Positions 14,263 through 24,577 of a stretch of DNA of 64,000 nt are shown one piece after another; within the stretch, counting starts at the first letter, position 1; every line of letters starts with the position of its first letter. The notes beneath the pieces are model-generated. The model was not told where the DNA came from. It made no database searches and saw only the letters and a program-made list of their open reading frames with translations. Source of the DNA: Oerskovia paurometabola (GTDB taxonomy: Bacteria > Actinomycetota > Actinomycetes > Actinomycetales > Cellulomonadaceae); NCBI RefSeq assembly GCF_016907365.1, contig NZ_JAFBBV010000001.1, forward strand, positions 2,232,001 to 2,296,000, in the 5' to 3' direction. Both the position numbers and the translations under genes were made by a program.

Positions 14263-15462
14263 ATGAAGACCATCGACTCCCTCGGCGACCTGCGCGGCAA
14301 GCGCGTGCTCGTCCGCTCGGACTTCAACGTCCCCCTCGACGGGACGACCATCACGGACGACGGCCGCATCCGCGCCGCGCTCCCCACGCTCAAGCGGCTG
14401 ACCGACGCCGGTGCGAAGGTCGTCGTGACCGCGCACCTCGGACGTCCCAAGGGTGAGCCCGACGCCAAGTACTCCCTCGCTCCCGTCGCGGCCCGCCTGG
14501 GCGAGCTGCTCGGTGCCCCCGTGACGCTCGCGGACGACACCGTCGGCGAGTCCGCCAAGGCCACGGTCGCCGCGCTCGGGGACGGCGAGGTCGCGCTGCT
14601 CGAGAACATCCGCTTCGACGCTCGGGAGACCTCGAAGGTCGACGCAGAGCGCGAGTCGCTCGCCGCGGACCTCGCCTCGCTCGCGGACGCGTACGTGTCC
14701 GACGGCTTCGGCGTCGTGCACCGCAAGCAGGCGTCGGTCTACGACATCGCCAAGGTGCTGCCGTCCGCGGTCGGCGAGCTGGTCCTCAAGGAGGTCGACT
14801 CCCTCAAGAAGGCGACCGAGGACCCCGCGCGCCCCTACGTCGTCGTGCTCGGCGGGTCGAAGGTCTCCGACAAGCTCGGTGTCATCGCCAACCTGCTGAC
14901 CAAGGCTGACCGCCTGCTGATCGGTGGCGGCATGGTCTTCACGTTCCTCGCGGCCAAGGGCTACTCGGTGGGCAACTCGCTCCTCGAGACGGACCAGATC
15001 GACACCGTGAAGGGCTACCTCGCGGACGCCGAGAAGGCCGGCGTCGAGATCGTCCTGCCCACGGACATCCTCGCCGCGGACTCGTTCGCCGCCGACGCTC
15101 CCTACGAGGTCGTGCCCGCGGACGCGATCCCGGACGGCAAGATCGGCCTGGACATCGGTCCCGACTCGCAGAAGCTCTTCGCGAGCAAGATCGTGGACGC
15201 CAAGACGGTCGTCTGGAACGGTCCCGCGGGCGTCTTCGAGTTCGAGGCGTTCTCCGGCGGCACCCGTGCCGTCGCGCAGGCCCTGGTCGACGCGACGGCG
15301 AACGGCGCGTTCACGATCGTCGGCGGTGGCGACTCCGCCGCGGCAGTGCGCATCCTCGGCTTCGACGAGGCCGGCTTCAGCCACATCTCGACCGGTGGCG
15401 GCGCGAGCCTGGAGTTCCTCGAGGGCAAGTCCCTGCCGGGGCTCGCAGTCCTCGAGGCCTGA
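14263..15462 (+). CDS. pgk: Phosphoglycerate kinase
   Basis: A 399-aa PGK producing ATP from 1,3-bisphosphoglycerate. N-terminal [14 protein letters not shown], the [11 protein letters not shown] loop, [11 protein letters not shown] and the C-terminal nucleotide-binding [12 protein letters not shown] are all seen. The ATG at 14263 follows CAGGAGTG; an in-frame start at 14170 would add a 31-aa extension unlike the family and is rejected. The 132-nt gap after gap may hold its own promoter or processing signals. Confidence 0.98.
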   Translation: MKTIDSLGDLRGKRVLVRSDFNVPLDGTTITDDGRIRAALPTLKRLTDAGAKVVVTAHLGRPKGEPDAKYSLAPVAARLGELLGAPVTLADDTVGESAKATVAALGDGEVALLENIRFDARETSKVDAERESLAADLASLADAYVSDGFGVVHRKQASVYDIAKVLPSAVGELVLKEVDSLKKATEDPARPYVVVLGGSKVSDKLGVIANLLTKADRLLIGGGMVFTFLAAKGYSVGNSLLETDQIDTVKGYLADAEKAGVEIVLPTDILAADSFAADAPYEVVPADAIPDGKIGLDIGPDSQKLFASKIVDAKTVVWNGPAGVFEFEAFSGGTRAVAQALVDATANGAFTIVGGGDSAAAVRILGFDEAGFSHISTGGGASLEFLEGKSLPGLAVLEA

Positions 15463-15505
15463 CCCCACCACCGCAGCCTCACGGCTCACAGAAGGTAGAC
15501 ACACC

Positions 15506-16300
15506 ATGACTGATGCACGTACCCCGCTCATCGCGGGCAACTGGAAGATGAACCTGGACCACCAGGAGGCCATCCACACGGTCCAGAAGCTCGCCTGGGC
15601 CCTCAAGGACGCCAAGCACGACTTCTCGGCCGTCGAGGTCACCGTCCTGGTCCCGTTCACGGACCTGCGCAGCGTGCAGACGCTGGTCGACGCCGACAAG
15701 CTCGAGCTGACGTACGGCGCGCAGGACGTCTCGCAGCACGTCTCGGGCGCCTACACGGGGGAGATCTCGCCCGTGTTCCTGAGCAAGCTGGGCGTGACCT
15801 ATGTCGCGATCGGCCACTCGGAGCGTCGCCAGTACCACGGCGAGGACGACGCGCTCGTCAACGCCAAGTCGAAGGCCGCGCTCGCGCAGGGCCTGGTCCC
15901 GATCATCTGCGTCGGCGAGGCGCTCGACATCCGCAAGGCCGGCGAGCAGGTCTCGTACACGCTCGCGCAGGTCGACGGCGCGCTCGAGGGCCTGTCCGCG
16001 GAGGACGCCGCCAAGGTCGTCATCGCGTACGAGCCCGTCTGGGCCATCGGCACCGGTGAGGTCGCCACGCCGCAGGACGCTCAGGAGGTCGCGGGCGCGA
16101 TCCGTGCCCGTCTCGCCGAGCTGTACTCGGCCGAGGTGGCAGACGCCGTCCGCGTGCTCTACGGCGGCTCGGTCAAGTCCTCGTCGATCGCCGAGCTCAT
16201 GAAGGAGCAGGACGTCGACGGCGCCCTGGTCGGCGGCGCGAGCCTCGACCCGGAGGAGTTCGCGAAGATCGCGCGCTTCCAGTCGCACCACGGGGCCTGA
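15506..16300 (+). CDS. tpiA: Triosephosphate isomerase
   Basis: A 264-aa TIM-barrel enzyme interconverting dihydroxyacetone phosphate and glyceraldehyde-3-phosphate. The substrate Lys is in [11 protein letters not shown], the catalytic His in IGHSERR, the catalytic Glu in [11 protein letters not shown], and the phosphate loop in YGGSVKSSS. The ATG at 15506 has GAAGG about 10 nt upstream. It ends at a double hairpin, closing the glycolytic unit 43 nt after pgk. Confidence 0.98.
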   Translation: MTDARTPLIAGNWKMNLDHQEAIHTVQKLAWALKDAKHDFSAVEVTVLVPFTDLRSVQTLVDADKLELTYGAQDVSQHVSGAYTGEISPVFLSKLGVTYVAIGHSERRQYHGEDDALVNAKSKAALAQGLVPIICVGEALDIRKAGEQVSYTLAQVDGALEGLSAEDAAKVVIAYEPVWAIGTGEVATPQDAQEVAGAIRARLAELYSAEVADAVRVLYGGSVKSSSIAELMKEQDVDGALVGGASLDPEEFAKIARFQSHHGA

Positions 16301-16308
16301 GCCCCTTC

Positions 16309-16373
16309 GCTGCCGGGTCGCGCCGCACGGCGCGGCCCGGCAGCGTGGCCACCGCGCGAGCGGTGGCCTTTTC
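16309..16373 (+). terminator. Tandem terminator after tpiA
   Basis: Two consecutive hairpins. The first pairs 16309-16325 with 16328-16344, with one G-U pair. The second is a perfect 9-bp stem (16347-16355 with 16360-16368), loop GCGA, followed by TTTT: a canonical intrinsic terminator, rare in this GC-rich window. Confidence 0.9.
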
Positions 16374-16562
16374 TCGCGGTAGCCCCTGGGGCGTGGCGTC
16401 CCGCCCGGCAGCAACGACCGCCGGGCGGAACGGTTCGTCGGATCGGGCCCGCGTCGCCTACCCTTGTCCTCGGTGCCGTACCTGTGCCTCAGGTCGGTCC
16501 AGGACACCCGTTGCGGTCCGCTCTCGACTTCTCGACGTGGACCCAGAGCCAAGGACGTACTC

Positions 16563-16805
16563 GTGGACGCGCTGCGCATCATTCTCCAGATCCTGCTGGT
16601 CATCACCAGCGGCTTCTTGACCCTCCTCGTGCTCATGCACAAGGGCAAGGGCGGCGGCCTGTCCGACATGTTCGGCGGCGGTATCTCGAGCAGCGCCGGC
16701 AGCTCCGGCGTGGCCGAGCGCAACCTGAACCGCATCACCGTCACGTTCGCGATCACCTGGACCGTCGTGATCATCCTTCTGGGGCTCATCCAGAAGGTCA
16801 GCTGA
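16563..16805 (+). CDS. secG: Preprotein translocase subunit SecG
   Basis: An 80-aa two-helix membrane protein: helix 1 about residues 4-22 (LRIILQILLVITSGFLTLL), the cytosolic HKGKGGGLSDMFGGG loop typical of SecG, and helix 2 about 55-76. Start GTG at 16563; in-frame codons upstream encode no membrane-like sequence. SecG is the accessory subunit of SecYEG. Its position after tpiA is conserved in actinobacteria. Confidence 0.93.
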   Translation: MDALRIILQILLVITSGFLTLLVLMHKGKGGGLSDMFGGGISSSAGSSGVAERNLNRITVTFAITWTVVIILLGLIQKVS

Positions 16806-16882
16806 CCCGGCGCCGACGCCGTCGGCACAGGGTGTGGAACCGTCCCGGTACGCGGGCGGTCGTGAGTCAGGGGAGTGAAGTC

Positions 16883-17230
16883 GTGGCTGGTGGTAGTGCT
16901 ATCAAGGGGTCGCGCGTCGGTGCCGGTCCGCTGGGAGAGACGGAGCGGGGCGACGTCGCCCCACGTGTCTGGGTCTCCTACTGGTGTGCCAACGGACACG
17001 AGACGCGTCCGAGCTTCTCGTCCGAGGTGGAGATCGTCACTCCTGAGACCTGGGACTGCCCGCGCTGCGGACTGCCCGGGGGGCAGGACCCGGCGAACCC
17101 GCCGAGCGCGCTGCGCAACGAGCCGTACAAGACGCACCTCGCGTACGTGAAGGAGCGCCGCAGCGACGAGGACGGCGTTGCCCTCCTCGACGAGGCGCTC
17201 GCCGCGCTCCGGGCACGCCGCGGCCGCTAG
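16883..17230 (+). CDS. rbpA: RNA polymerase-binding protein RbpA
   Basis: A 115-aa actinobacterial RbpA, which binds group 1/2 sigma factors and RNA polymerase and stabilises the open complex. The zinc-binding arrangement of the core domain is visible (WCANGH and DCPRCG), as is the C-terminal sigma-interaction helix region (THLAYVKERR...LLDEALAALRARRGR). GTG at 16883 follows GGGAGTGAAG. The next gene converges on it beyond a strong hairpin. Confidence 0.93.
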   Translation: MAGGSAIKGSRVGAGPLGETERGDVAPRVWVSYWCANGHETRPSFSSEVEIVTPETWDCPRCGLPGGQDPANPPSALRNEPYKTHLAYVKERRSDEDGVALLDEALAALRARRGR

Positions 17231-17291
17231 GCAGTGCCCGTGCGGCCGTGAACGGTCCGCACCCACAGCAAGGGCCCTCCAGGGCCTGTAC

Positions 17292-17338
17292 ACAGCACAG
17301 CGGGCCCCGTCCGAGAAGGACGGGGCCCGCTGTGCTGT
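17292..17338. terminator. Bidirectional hairpin between rbpA and pgl
   Basis: A perfect 21-bp stem (17292-17312 with 17318-17338) and 5-nt loop, between the converging ends of rbpA (17230) and pgl (17395). It probably terminates both transcripts. Confidence 0.88.
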
Positions 17339-17394
17339 CGTCGGCTGCGTCCTGCCGGTGCGCCGTGCCGTCGTCTGGTCCGGTCCGCCGGCTG

Positions 17395-18183
17395 TCAGTG
17401 CCTCAGCGCGTGGTGCTGGCTCGCCGCGAGGTCGACGAGCCACAGCGTGCGCTGGGTGCCCAGCGCCCCGGCCGCCGGGGTCGTCGTCACGGGGTCGCCC
17501 GCCAGTGCGGAGGCGACCGCGGGGGCCTTCTCCGCCCCCGCGGCCACGACCCAGACCTCCTGCGCGGCCTGGATCGCGGAGAACGTCAGCGACACGCGCT
17601 CGGGCGGCGGCTTGGGGGAGTCGTGCACCCCGGTCGTGGCACCGTCCGCGTCGAGCGCCGCGTTCTCGGGGAAGAGCGAGGCGACGTGCCCGTCCGGGCC
17701 CATGCCCAGCAGGAGGACGTCGAACGGGAGGTGCGCACCGCCGTCGGGCGTGAAGCGGGAGAGCTCGTCCGCGTAGAGCGCGGCCGATACCTCTGGGGTC
17801 CCGACGGCGTCGCCCGGCGCGGGCATGGCGTGCACGTTCTGCGGGGGCAGGGTCGGCAGGTGGTCGAGGAGGGCCTCGCGGGCCTGCGTCTCGTTGCGCT
17901 CGGGGTCGCCCGTGGGCAGGAAGCGCTCGTCGCCCCACCAGAAGTGCACTCCGGTCCAGTCGACCGCGTCGCGCACGGGGTGCGCGGCGACGGCGGCGAG
18001 GGACCGGATCCCGACCGTGCCGCCCGTGAGGACGACGTGGACGGGCGTGCGGACGGACTGGATGTCGAGGATGCGGGTCAGCAGCCGAGCCGCGACGGCC
18101 TCGGCGAGGACCCCCGCGTCGGGGTGCACGACGACGAGGCGCGCCCCGTGCGCGCGCGCGTCGGTCCCCGTGTCGGCCGTCAT
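17395..18183 (-). CDS. pgl: 6-phosphogluconolactonase
   Basis: A 262-aa enzyme of the DevB/NagB-like fold hydrolysing 6-phosphogluconolactone. Seen: VVLTGGTVGIRSLAAV near the N-terminus, VHFWWGDERFLPTGDPERN, and LLGMGPDGHVASLFPE, all family signatures. Start ATG at 18183 overlaps the opcA stop by 4 nt. Last gene of the tkt-tal-zwf-opcA-pgl oxidative/non-oxidative pentose phosphate cluster. Confidence 0.95.
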   Translation of the reverse strand: MTADTGTDARAHGARLVVVHPDAGVLAEAVAARLLTRILDIQSVRTPVHVVLTGGTVGIRSLAAVAAHPVRDAVDWTGVHFWWGDERFLPTGDPERNETQAREALLDHLPTLPPQNVHAMPAPGDAVGTPEVSAALYADELSRFTPDGGAHLPFDVLLLGMGPDGHVASLFPENAALDADGATTGVHDSPKPPPERVSLTFSAIQAAQEVWVVAAGAEKAPAVASALAGDPVTTTPAAGALGTQRTLWLVDLAASQHHALRH

Positions 18184-19097
18184 TCGCCGATCCTCGCGAG
18201 ACCCTTGGTGAGGACCTCGCCGTAGACCTCGTCGGGGTCGAGCCGGCGCAGCTCCTCGGTCAGGCACTCCTCGAGCTGCCGCAGCGGCAGCGAGATGCGG
18301 CGGTCGGGCTGGCCCGGCTGGGTCAGCGTCACGATGCGGCCGTCCGGCCGGGACAGCACGATCGCGCCGCCCTTGCGCTCGAGGGTCACCTTCGTGATCC
18401 CCTCGACGCCGCGACGACGGACCAGCTTGACCGGGCACCTGAGCTGCTGGGCGAGCCACGCCGCGAGGATGTCGACCGAGGGGTGGTGCTCCTCGCCCTC
18501 CACCTCGACGGCCGTGACGGACTCGTAGGGCGGCTGGTCGAGCGCTGCCGCGATGAGACCGCGCCACAGGGTCACGCGGGTCCACGCGAGGTCGGTGTCG
18601 CCCGGGTGGTGGCTCCTGCTCAGGTGCTGGAGCGTCTGGAGCGACTTGCCCGCGTTGACCGCGTCGGTGATGCGGCGGTGGGCCATCTGGCCGACCGGGT
18701 CCGCCGAGGGGTTGTCGGGCGTCTCGCGGGGCCACCAGGCCACGATCGGGGCGTCGGGCAGCAGGAGGGGCATCACGAGGGTGTCGCTGTGCGCGACGAG
18801 CGGGCCCGACGGGCGCAGGATGATGACCTCGCTGGCCCCCGCGTCGCCGCCGATGCGGATCTGGGCGTCGAGCCGGGCGGACGTGCGCTTGTTCGCCGGG
18901 GCGACGACCACGACGCGGCAGGGGTGCTCGCGCGAGGCGCCGTTGGCCGCGGCGACCGCGTCCTCGACGTCGGCCTCCTCGGCCAGCACGACGAGGGTCA
19001 GGACGCGGCCGAGCGCCACGGCGCCGCCCTCGTCGCGCAGCTTGACGAGGCGCTTGTTGACCGCATTGGTCGTCGTCTCGGGGAGATCGATGATCAT
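18180..19097 (-). CDS. opcA: Glucose-6-phosphate dehydrogenase assembly protein OpcA
   Basis: A 305-aa OpcA, required for active glucose-6-phosphate dehydrogenase in actinobacteria and cyanobacteria (allosteric effector/assembly role). Family features include MIIDLPETTTNAVNKRL at the N-terminus, VVVAPANKRTSARLDAQIRI and WWPRETPDNPS. It starts 67 nt after zwf and overlaps pgl by 4 nt, supporting a single transcript. Confidence 0.95.
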   Translation of the reverse strand: MIIDLPETTTNAVNKRLVKLRDEGGAVALGRVLTLVVLAEEADVEDAVAAANGASREHPCRVVVVAPANKRTSARLDAQIRIGGDAGASEVIILRPSGPLVAHSDTLVMPLLLPDAPIVAWWPRETPDNPSADPVGQMAHRRITDAVNAGKSLQTLQHLSRSHHPGDTDLAWTRVTLWRGLIAAALDQPPYESVTAVEVEGEEHHPSVDILAAWLAQQLRCPVKLVRRRGVEGITKVTLERKGGAIVLSRPDGRIVTLTQPGQPDRRISLPLRQLEECLTEELRRLDPDEVYGEVLTKGLARIGE

Positions 19098-19164
19098 GAG
19101 GTGAGGCTCCAGTTCGAGGTCCGGCCGGGGATCCGGGGCAGGCGGGAGATCGGTACGGTCGCGG

Positions 19165-20706
19165 TCACGGACGCCGCCACGTTCGACCGTCGCGAGCCAT
19201 CATGTCGTCGGCCGAGGCGGGGCCCCACGTGCCGGAGCGGTACGGCTCCGGAGCGCCCTTGGACTCCCAGAACGCCGTGATCGGGTCGAGGATCTTCCAG
19301 GACAGCTCGACCTCCTCGTGGCTCGGGAAGAGCGGCGGGTCGCCCAGGAGGACGTCGAGGATGAGGCGCTCGTAGGCCTCCGGGGAGGACTCGGTGAAGG
19401 CGTGCCCGTAGCCGAAGTCCATGGTGACGTCGCGGACCTCCATCGCGGTACCGGGGACCTTGGCGCCGAAGCGGATCGTCACGCCCTCGTCGGGCTGGAC
19501 GCGGATCACGAGCGCGTTCTTGCCGAGCTCGGACGTCGCGGAGGACTCGAACGGCAGGTGCGGCGCCGACTTGAAGACGACCGCGATCTCCGTCACGCGT
19601 CGGCCCAGGCGCTTGCCCGTGCGCAGGTAGAACGGGACCCCGGCCCAGCGGCGGTTGTCGATGTCGACGCGGATCGCGGCGAACGTCTCGGTCGTGGACT
19701 CGGGCGAGATGCCGTCCTCCTCGAGGTACCCCACGACCTCCTCGCCGCCCTGCCACCCGGCCGAGTACTGGCCGCGCGAGGTGTGGCGTCCCAGGTCTCG
19801 CGGGAGACGCACGGCCGAGAGCACCTTGAGCTTCTCGGCGCGCAGCGACTCGGCGTCGAACGAGACGGGCTCCTCCATCGCGGTGAGCGCGAGCAGCTGG
19901 ACGAGGTGGTTCTGGATGACGTCGCGCGCCGCACCGATCCCGTCGTAGTACCCCGCGCGGCCGCCGATGCCGATGTCCTCGGCCATCGTGATCTGGACGT
20001 GGTCGACGTAGTTCGCGTTCCAGATGGGTTCGTAGAGCTGGTTGGCGAACCGCAGCGCCAGCATGTTCTGGACGGTCTCCTTGCCCAGGTAGTGGTCGAT
20101 GCGGAAGACCGAGTCCGGCGAGAAGACCTTGGAGACGACGTCGTTGAGCTCACGTGCGCTGGCCAGGTCGTGGCCGAACGGCTTCTCGATGACCACGCGG
20201 CGCCACGCGTCCTCGCCCGAGCGCGAGAGCCCCGAGCGCGAGAGCTGCTCGCAGACCAGGGGGAACGCGCTCGGGGGGACCGAGAGGTAGAACGCGTGGT
20301 TGCCGCCCGTGCCGCGCTCCTTGTCGAGCTCCTCGACCGTGGTGCGCAGGCGCTCGAAGGCCTGCTCGTCGTCGAACTCGCCCTGGACGAACCGGATGCC
20401 CTCGGCGAGCTGCTTCCAGGTCGCCTCGCGGAACGGGGTGCGCGCGTACTGCTCGACGGCGTCGCGCACGACCTTGGCGAAGTCCTGGTCCTCCCAGTCG
20501 CGGCGGGCGAAGCCCGTGAGCGCGAAGCCGGGCGGGAGGAGCCCGCGGTTGGCGAGGTCGTACACGGCGGGCATGAGCTTCTTGCGGGCGAGGTCGCCCG
20601 TGACGCCGAAGATCACGAGGCCGCTGGGCCCGGCGATGCGGGGGAGTCGAAGGTCACGCGGGTCGCGCAGCGGGTTGTGCTCTGCGCTGATCTTTGCCGG
20701 TCTCAA
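19165..20706 (-). CDS. zwf: Glucose-6-phosphate 1-dehydrogenase
   Basis: First enzyme of the oxidative pentose phosphate pathway, about 513 aa. The N-terminal coenzyme fold is FGVTGDLARKKLMPA and the substrate-binding motif is RIDHYLGKE. The start given is a TTG at 20706 with only a weak ribosome site, so the true start may differ by a few codons; the conserved sequence begins by PLRDPRDLRLPRIAGP. Transcribed with tal upstream and opcA downstream. Confidence 0.94.
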   Translation of the reverse strand: MRPAKISAEHNPLRDPRDLRLPRIAGPSGLVIFGVTGDLARKKLMPAVYDLANRGLLPPGFALTGFARRDWEDQDFAKVVRDAVEQYARTPFREATWKQLAEGIRFVQGEFDDEQAFERLRTTVEELDKERGTGGNHAFYLSVPPSAFPLVCEQLSRSGLSRSGEDAWRRVVIEKPFGHDLASARELNDVVSKVFSPDSVFRIDHYLGKETVQNMLALRFANQLYEPIWNANYVDHVQITMAEDIGIGGRAGYYDGIGAARDVIQNHLVQLLALTAMEEPVSFDAESLRAEKLKVLSAVRLPRDLGRHTSRGQYSAGWQGGEEVVGYLEEDGISPESTTETFAAIRVDIDNRRWAGVPFYLRTGKRLGRRVTEIAVVFKSAPHLPFESSATSELGKNALVIRVQPDEGVTIRFGAKVPGTAMEVRDVTMDFGYGHAFTESSPEAYERLILDVLLGDPPLFPSHEEVELSWKILDPITAFWESKGAPEPYRSGTWGPASADDMMARDGRTWRRP

Positions 20707-20854
20707 CTGATGTCACCGTTCTCGTCGGCGTGGGCTGGAATGGTCGAAAGGTCCGTCCTGCGGACCGGGATAGAGCCTAGGCGGTGGTCGGCGCGTGCCC
20801 GGGAGTCGTCCACGACCGTGCCGACCTCCGTGGGCCCCCGGTGGAAGGCGTGGG

Positions 20855-21994
20855 TCACGACGCGTCGCCGCGCGCGCGGGCCAGGCCGTCAGAGACGGTC
20901 GCGAGGAGGTCGGACCAGCTCGCCTCGAACTTCTCGACGCCCTCGACCTCGAGGTGCTGGGTGACCTCGTCGAGCGAGACCCCGAAGGACTCGATGGTGG
21001 ACAGGACCGAGCGCGAGGCCGTGTACGTGCCCGCGACCGTGTTCCCCAGCACGACGCCGTGGTCGGCGAACGCGTCGAGAGTGGCCTGCGGCATGGTGTT
21101 CACGACGCCCGGGGCGACGAGCTCGTCGACGTACATGGTGTCGCGGTACTCGGGGTTCTTGACGCCCGTCGACGCCCACAGGGGGCGCTGCGGGTGGGCG
21201 CCCGCGGCCTCGAGCGTGCGCCAGCGGTCGGTCTGGACGACCTGCTCGTAGGCCTCGTACGCGAGCCGCGCGTTGGCGATCGCGGCGCGGCCGCGCAGGT
21301 CGAGTGCCTCGGGGGTCCCGATCGCGGTCAGGGCGGAGTCGACGGCCGAGTCGACGCGCGAGACGAAGAACGACGCGACCGACGCGATACGCGTCACGTC
21401 GTGCCCGGCGTCGCGTGCCTGCTCGAGGCCGGACAGGAACGCGTCCATGACCTGGCGGTAGCGGTCCAGGGAGAAGATGAGGGTCACGTTGACGCTGATG
21501 CCCTGGGCGAGGGTGCGCTCGATCGCGTCGAGCCCCTCGACGGTCGCGGGGATCTTGATGAGGACGTTGGGGCGGTCGACCGTCTGCCACAGCCGGACGG
21601 CGGTCGCGACGGTCGCGTCGGCGTCGCGCGCCAGGCGCGGGTCGACCTCGATCGACACACGGCCGTCGACGCCGTCGGTCGCGTCGTACACGGGGCGCAG
21701 GACGTCGGCCGCCGCGCGCACGTCGTCGGTCGTGATCCGCTCGACCGCGGCCTCGAGGTCGGTCCCGGCGGTGGCGAGCTCGGTGAGCTGCGCGTCGTAG
21801 GCGTCGCCCTTCGCGAGCGCACCCGCGAAGATCGTGGGGTTGGTCGTGACGCCGACGACGGCACGGGACGTGGTGAGATCGGCGAGCCCGCCGCTGCGCA
21901 GCCGTTCTCGGGAGAGGTCGTCCAACCAGATGGAGACACCTGCCTCCGACAGCTCGCGGACGGGTGCTGGCGCTGCGCTGTGGTGCACGGTCAC
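20855..21994 (-). CDS. tal: Transaldolase
   Basis: A 379-aa transaldolase transferring dihydroxyacetone units between sugar phosphates. The Schiff-base Lys is in [17 protein letters not shown], the N-terminal [12 protein letters not shown] motif and [11 protein letters not shown] are present, and [20 protein letters not shown] is typical of the long actinobacterial form. It lies 90 nt downstream of tkt and 148 nt upstream of zwf. Confidence 0.96.
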   Translation of the reverse strand: MTVHHSAAPAPVRELSEAGVSIWLDDLSRERLRSGGLADLTTSRAVVGVTTNPTIFAGALAKGDAYDAQLTELATAGTDLEAAVERITTDDVRAAADVLRPVYDATDGVDGRVSIEVDPRLARDADATVATAVRLWQTVDRPNVLIKIPATVEGLDAIERTLAQGISVNVTLIFSLDRYRQVMDAFLSGLEQARDAGHDVTRIASVASFFVSRVDSAVDSALTAIGTPEALDLRGRAAIANARLAYEAYEQVVQTDRWRTLEAAGAHPQRPLWASTGVKNPEYRDTMYVDELVAPGVVNTMPQATLDAFADHGVVLGNTVAGTYTASRSVLSTIESFGVSLDEVTQHLEVEGVEKFEASWSDLLATVSDGLARARGDAS

Positions 21995-22084
21995 GGTTCT
22001 CCCTCTCGTCGTCTGGCGGCCGTCCTCACGGACGTCCCAGGAGGGGGCGGGCGAGACCCGCCCCCTCCTGGAATCTACGGATGG

Positions 22085-24247
22085 TCAGAGCTGGTCGCCA
22101 GTGCCACCGACCGAGGGGATCGCCACACCGCCGGGAGCGGCGCCGGTGCGAGCCGACTCGATGGACTCCTTCGCGGCGGCGGCGACGGCCTCGGACGTGA
22201 TCCCGAACTCGCGGTAGAGGATCTTGTAGTCCGCGGACGCGCCGTAGTGCTCGAGGCTCACGGAGCGGCCGGCGTCGCCGACCAGGTCGCGCCAGCCCTG
22301 GGCGATGCCCGCCTCGACCGAGACGCGCGCCTTGACGGCGGCCGGGAGCACGCTCTCGCGGTACTCGGGGCCCTGCGCGTCGAACCACTCGCGGCTCGGC
22401 AGCGACACGACGCGCGCCGCGATGCCCTCGGCCGCGAGCTGCTCGCGCGCCTCGACCGCGAGCTGGACCTCGGAGCCCGTGCCGATGAGGATCACGTCGG
22501 GCGTGCCCTCGGTGTCGAGCAGCACGTAGCCGCCCTTCGCGGTGCCCGAGGCGTCGGCGAAGCCGTCCGTGCCGCGGGGGAACGTCGGGACGTTCTGGCG
22601 GGTCAGGATGAGCCCGGCCGGGCGGTCGGTGTGCTCGAGGATCGTGCGCCAGGCCCACGCGGTCTCGTTGGCGTCGGCCGGGCGGACGACGTCGAGGCCG
22701 GGGATGGCGCGCAGCGCGGCGAAGTGCTCGATCGGCTGGTGCGTGGGACCGTCCTCGCCCAGGCCGATCGAGTCGTGCGTCCAGACGAACGTGGACGGGA
22801 TCTCCATGAGGGCCGCGAGGCGGACCGCGGGGCGCATGTAGTCGGAGAACGTGAGGAACGTCCCACCGTAGGCGCGGGTACCGCCGTGCAGGACGATGCC
22901 GTTGAGGATCGAGCCCATGGCGTGCTCACGGATGCCGAAGTGCAGCGTGCGGCCGTACTCGTGACCCGGGAACTTCTTGGTCGCGTGCTCGGCGGGGACG
23001 AACGAGGGCTCGCCGTCCATGGTCGTGTTGTTCGAGCCGGCGAGGTCGGCCGAGCCGCCCCAGAGCTCGGGCAACGTGTCGGCCAGGGCCGTGAGGACCT
23101 TGCCCGAGGCCGCGCGCGTCGCGACGTCCTTGCCGGCCTCGAACGTCGGCAGGGACTCGGTCCAGCCGGCCGGCAGCTCGCGGGCCTCGAGGCGCTGCAG
23201 CAGCGCGTGGCCTGCGGGGTTGGCGACCTTCCAGGCCTCGAACGCGGTGTCCCAGCGCTCGCGCAGCTCGGCGCCGCGCTCGCCCACGGCACGCGTGTAG
23301 GCCAGGACCTCGGCGGGCACGTCGAACGTCTTCTCGGGGTCGAGGCCGAGCTCGACCTTGAGGCCGCGGATCTCGTCGGCGCCCATGGCCGAGCCGTGGA
23401 TCCCGCCGGTGTTCTGCTTGGTGGGCGAGGGCCAGCCGATGATCGTGCGCAGCGCGATGATCGAGGGCTTGCCGGTCTCGGCCTGCGCGGCGGCCACGGC
23501 CGCGGCGAGCTCGTCGACGTTCTCGGCGTAGCCCGTGCCGCCCTGGGTCCAGTCGACCTTCTGGGTGTGCCAGCCGTAGGCCGCGTAGCGCGCGAGGACG
23601 TCCTCGGTGAACGCGATGTCGGTGTCGTCCTCGATCGAGATCTTGTTGTCGTCCCAGATCACGATGAGGTTGCCGAGCTGCTGGTGGCCGGCGATCGACG
23701 AGGCCTCGGAGGTCACACCCTCCTGGAGGTCGCCGTCCGAGGCGATGACGTACACGTGGTGGTCGAACGGGCTCTCACCGGGAGCCGTCGACGGGTCGAG
23801 CAGGCCGCGCTCGCGGCGGGCCGCCATGGCCATGCCGACCGAGGACGCGAGGCCCTGGCCGAGGGGGCCCGTGGTGATCTCGACGCCGTTGGTGTGCTTG
23901 TACTCGGGGTGGCCGGGGGTCTTGGAGCCCCACGTGCGCAGCGCCTCGATGTCCTCGATCTCCAGGCCGTAGCCGGCGAGGAAGAGCTGGAGGTAGATGG
24001 TGAGCGAGGAGTGGCCCGCGGAGAGCACGAAGCGGTCGCGGCCGACCCAGTGCGAGTCGGCGGGGTCGTGGCGCATGACCTTCTGGAAGAGCAGGTACGC
24101 GGCGGGGGCGAGGGAGATCGCGGTCCCCGGGTGGCCGTTGCCGACCTTCTCGACGGCGTCCGCCGCGAGGGCCTTGATGGTCTTGACAGCCTGGTCGTCC
24201 AGGGGGGACCACTCGAGGGGCTGGTTGGCAGGAACGAACGCGTTCAC
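22085..24247 (-). CDS. tkt: Transketolase
   Basis: A 720-aa thiamine-diphosphate enzyme of the non-oxidative pentose phosphate pathway. The ThDP motif is GDGDLQEGVTSEASSIAG through VIWDDNKISIEDDT, with catalytic-site His in GHSSLTIYLQLF, and WTHDSIGLGEDGPTHQPIEH and LEHYGASADYKILYREFG in the later domains. Start GTG at 24247 has AGAGG 6 nt upstream. First gene of the pentose-phosphate unit, divergent from ctaB. Confidence 0.97.
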   Translation of the reverse strand: MNAFVPANQPLEWSPLDDQAVKTIKALAADAVEKVGNGHPGTAISLAPAAYLLFQKVMRHDPADSHWVGRDRFVLSAGHSSLTIYLQLFLAGYGLEIEDIEALRTWGSKTPGHPEYKHTNGVEITTGPLGQGLASSVGMAMAARRERGLLDPSTAPGESPFDHHVYVIASDGDLQEGVTSEASSIAGHQQLGNLIVIWDDNKISIEDDTDIAFTEDVLARYAAYGWHTQKVDWTQGGTGYAENVDELAAAVAAAQAETGKPSIIALRTIIGWPSPTKQNTGGIHGSAMGADEIRGLKVELGLDPEKTFDVPAEVLAYTRAVGERGAELRERWDTAFEAWKVANPAGHALLQRLEARELPAGWTESLPTFEAGKDVATRAASGKVLTALADTLPELWGGSADLAGSNNTTMDGEPSFVPAEHATKKFPGHEYGRTLHFGIREHAMGSILNGIVLHGGTRAYGGTFLTFSDYMRPAVRLAALMEIPSTFVWTHDSIGLGEDGPTHQPIEHFAALRAIPGLDVVRPADANETAWAWRTILEHTDRPAGLILTRQNVPTFPRGTDGFADASGTAKGGYVLLDTEGTPDVILIGTGSEVQLAVEAREQLAAEGIAARVVSLPSREWFDAQGPEYRESVLPAAVKARVSVEAGIAQGWRDLVGDAGRSVSLEHYGASADYKILYREFGITSEAVAAAAKESIESARTGAAPGGVAIPSVGGTGDQL

Positions 24248-24577
24248 CGGACCTCTTTCCCGTCCGGAGCCTGGCCCCGGATCATCGTCGGAACAACAAA
24301 GATCAACCGATGAACTATTCCGTCGCACGCACCCGGTCGCTCACAGGGGGAGCGGGGGGCCGAGCAGGCGACCGGCCGGTCGCGACGGTGGGTGCCGCGG
24401 GTCGGAGCCCTCGGGGTGCCCACCGGGGCACCAGGCCGTCGGTTGCTCCACCCAGCCTATACGCGGACCCCCGGACGGCGCCCTGCCCCGCCCACCACGT
24501 GGATTTCGGTCGGATCTCACACTTTTGCACGAGCCGGAAGGCGGCGGCGACGGAGGGGCCGACGTAACATAGGACGG
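24248..24577. other. tkt-ctaB divergent intergenic region
   Basis: 330 nt between two divergently transcribed genes, so it should hold both promoters. The stretch nearest tkt (24280-24320) is slightly AT-richer. I see no convincing operator or RNA gene. Confidence 0.4.
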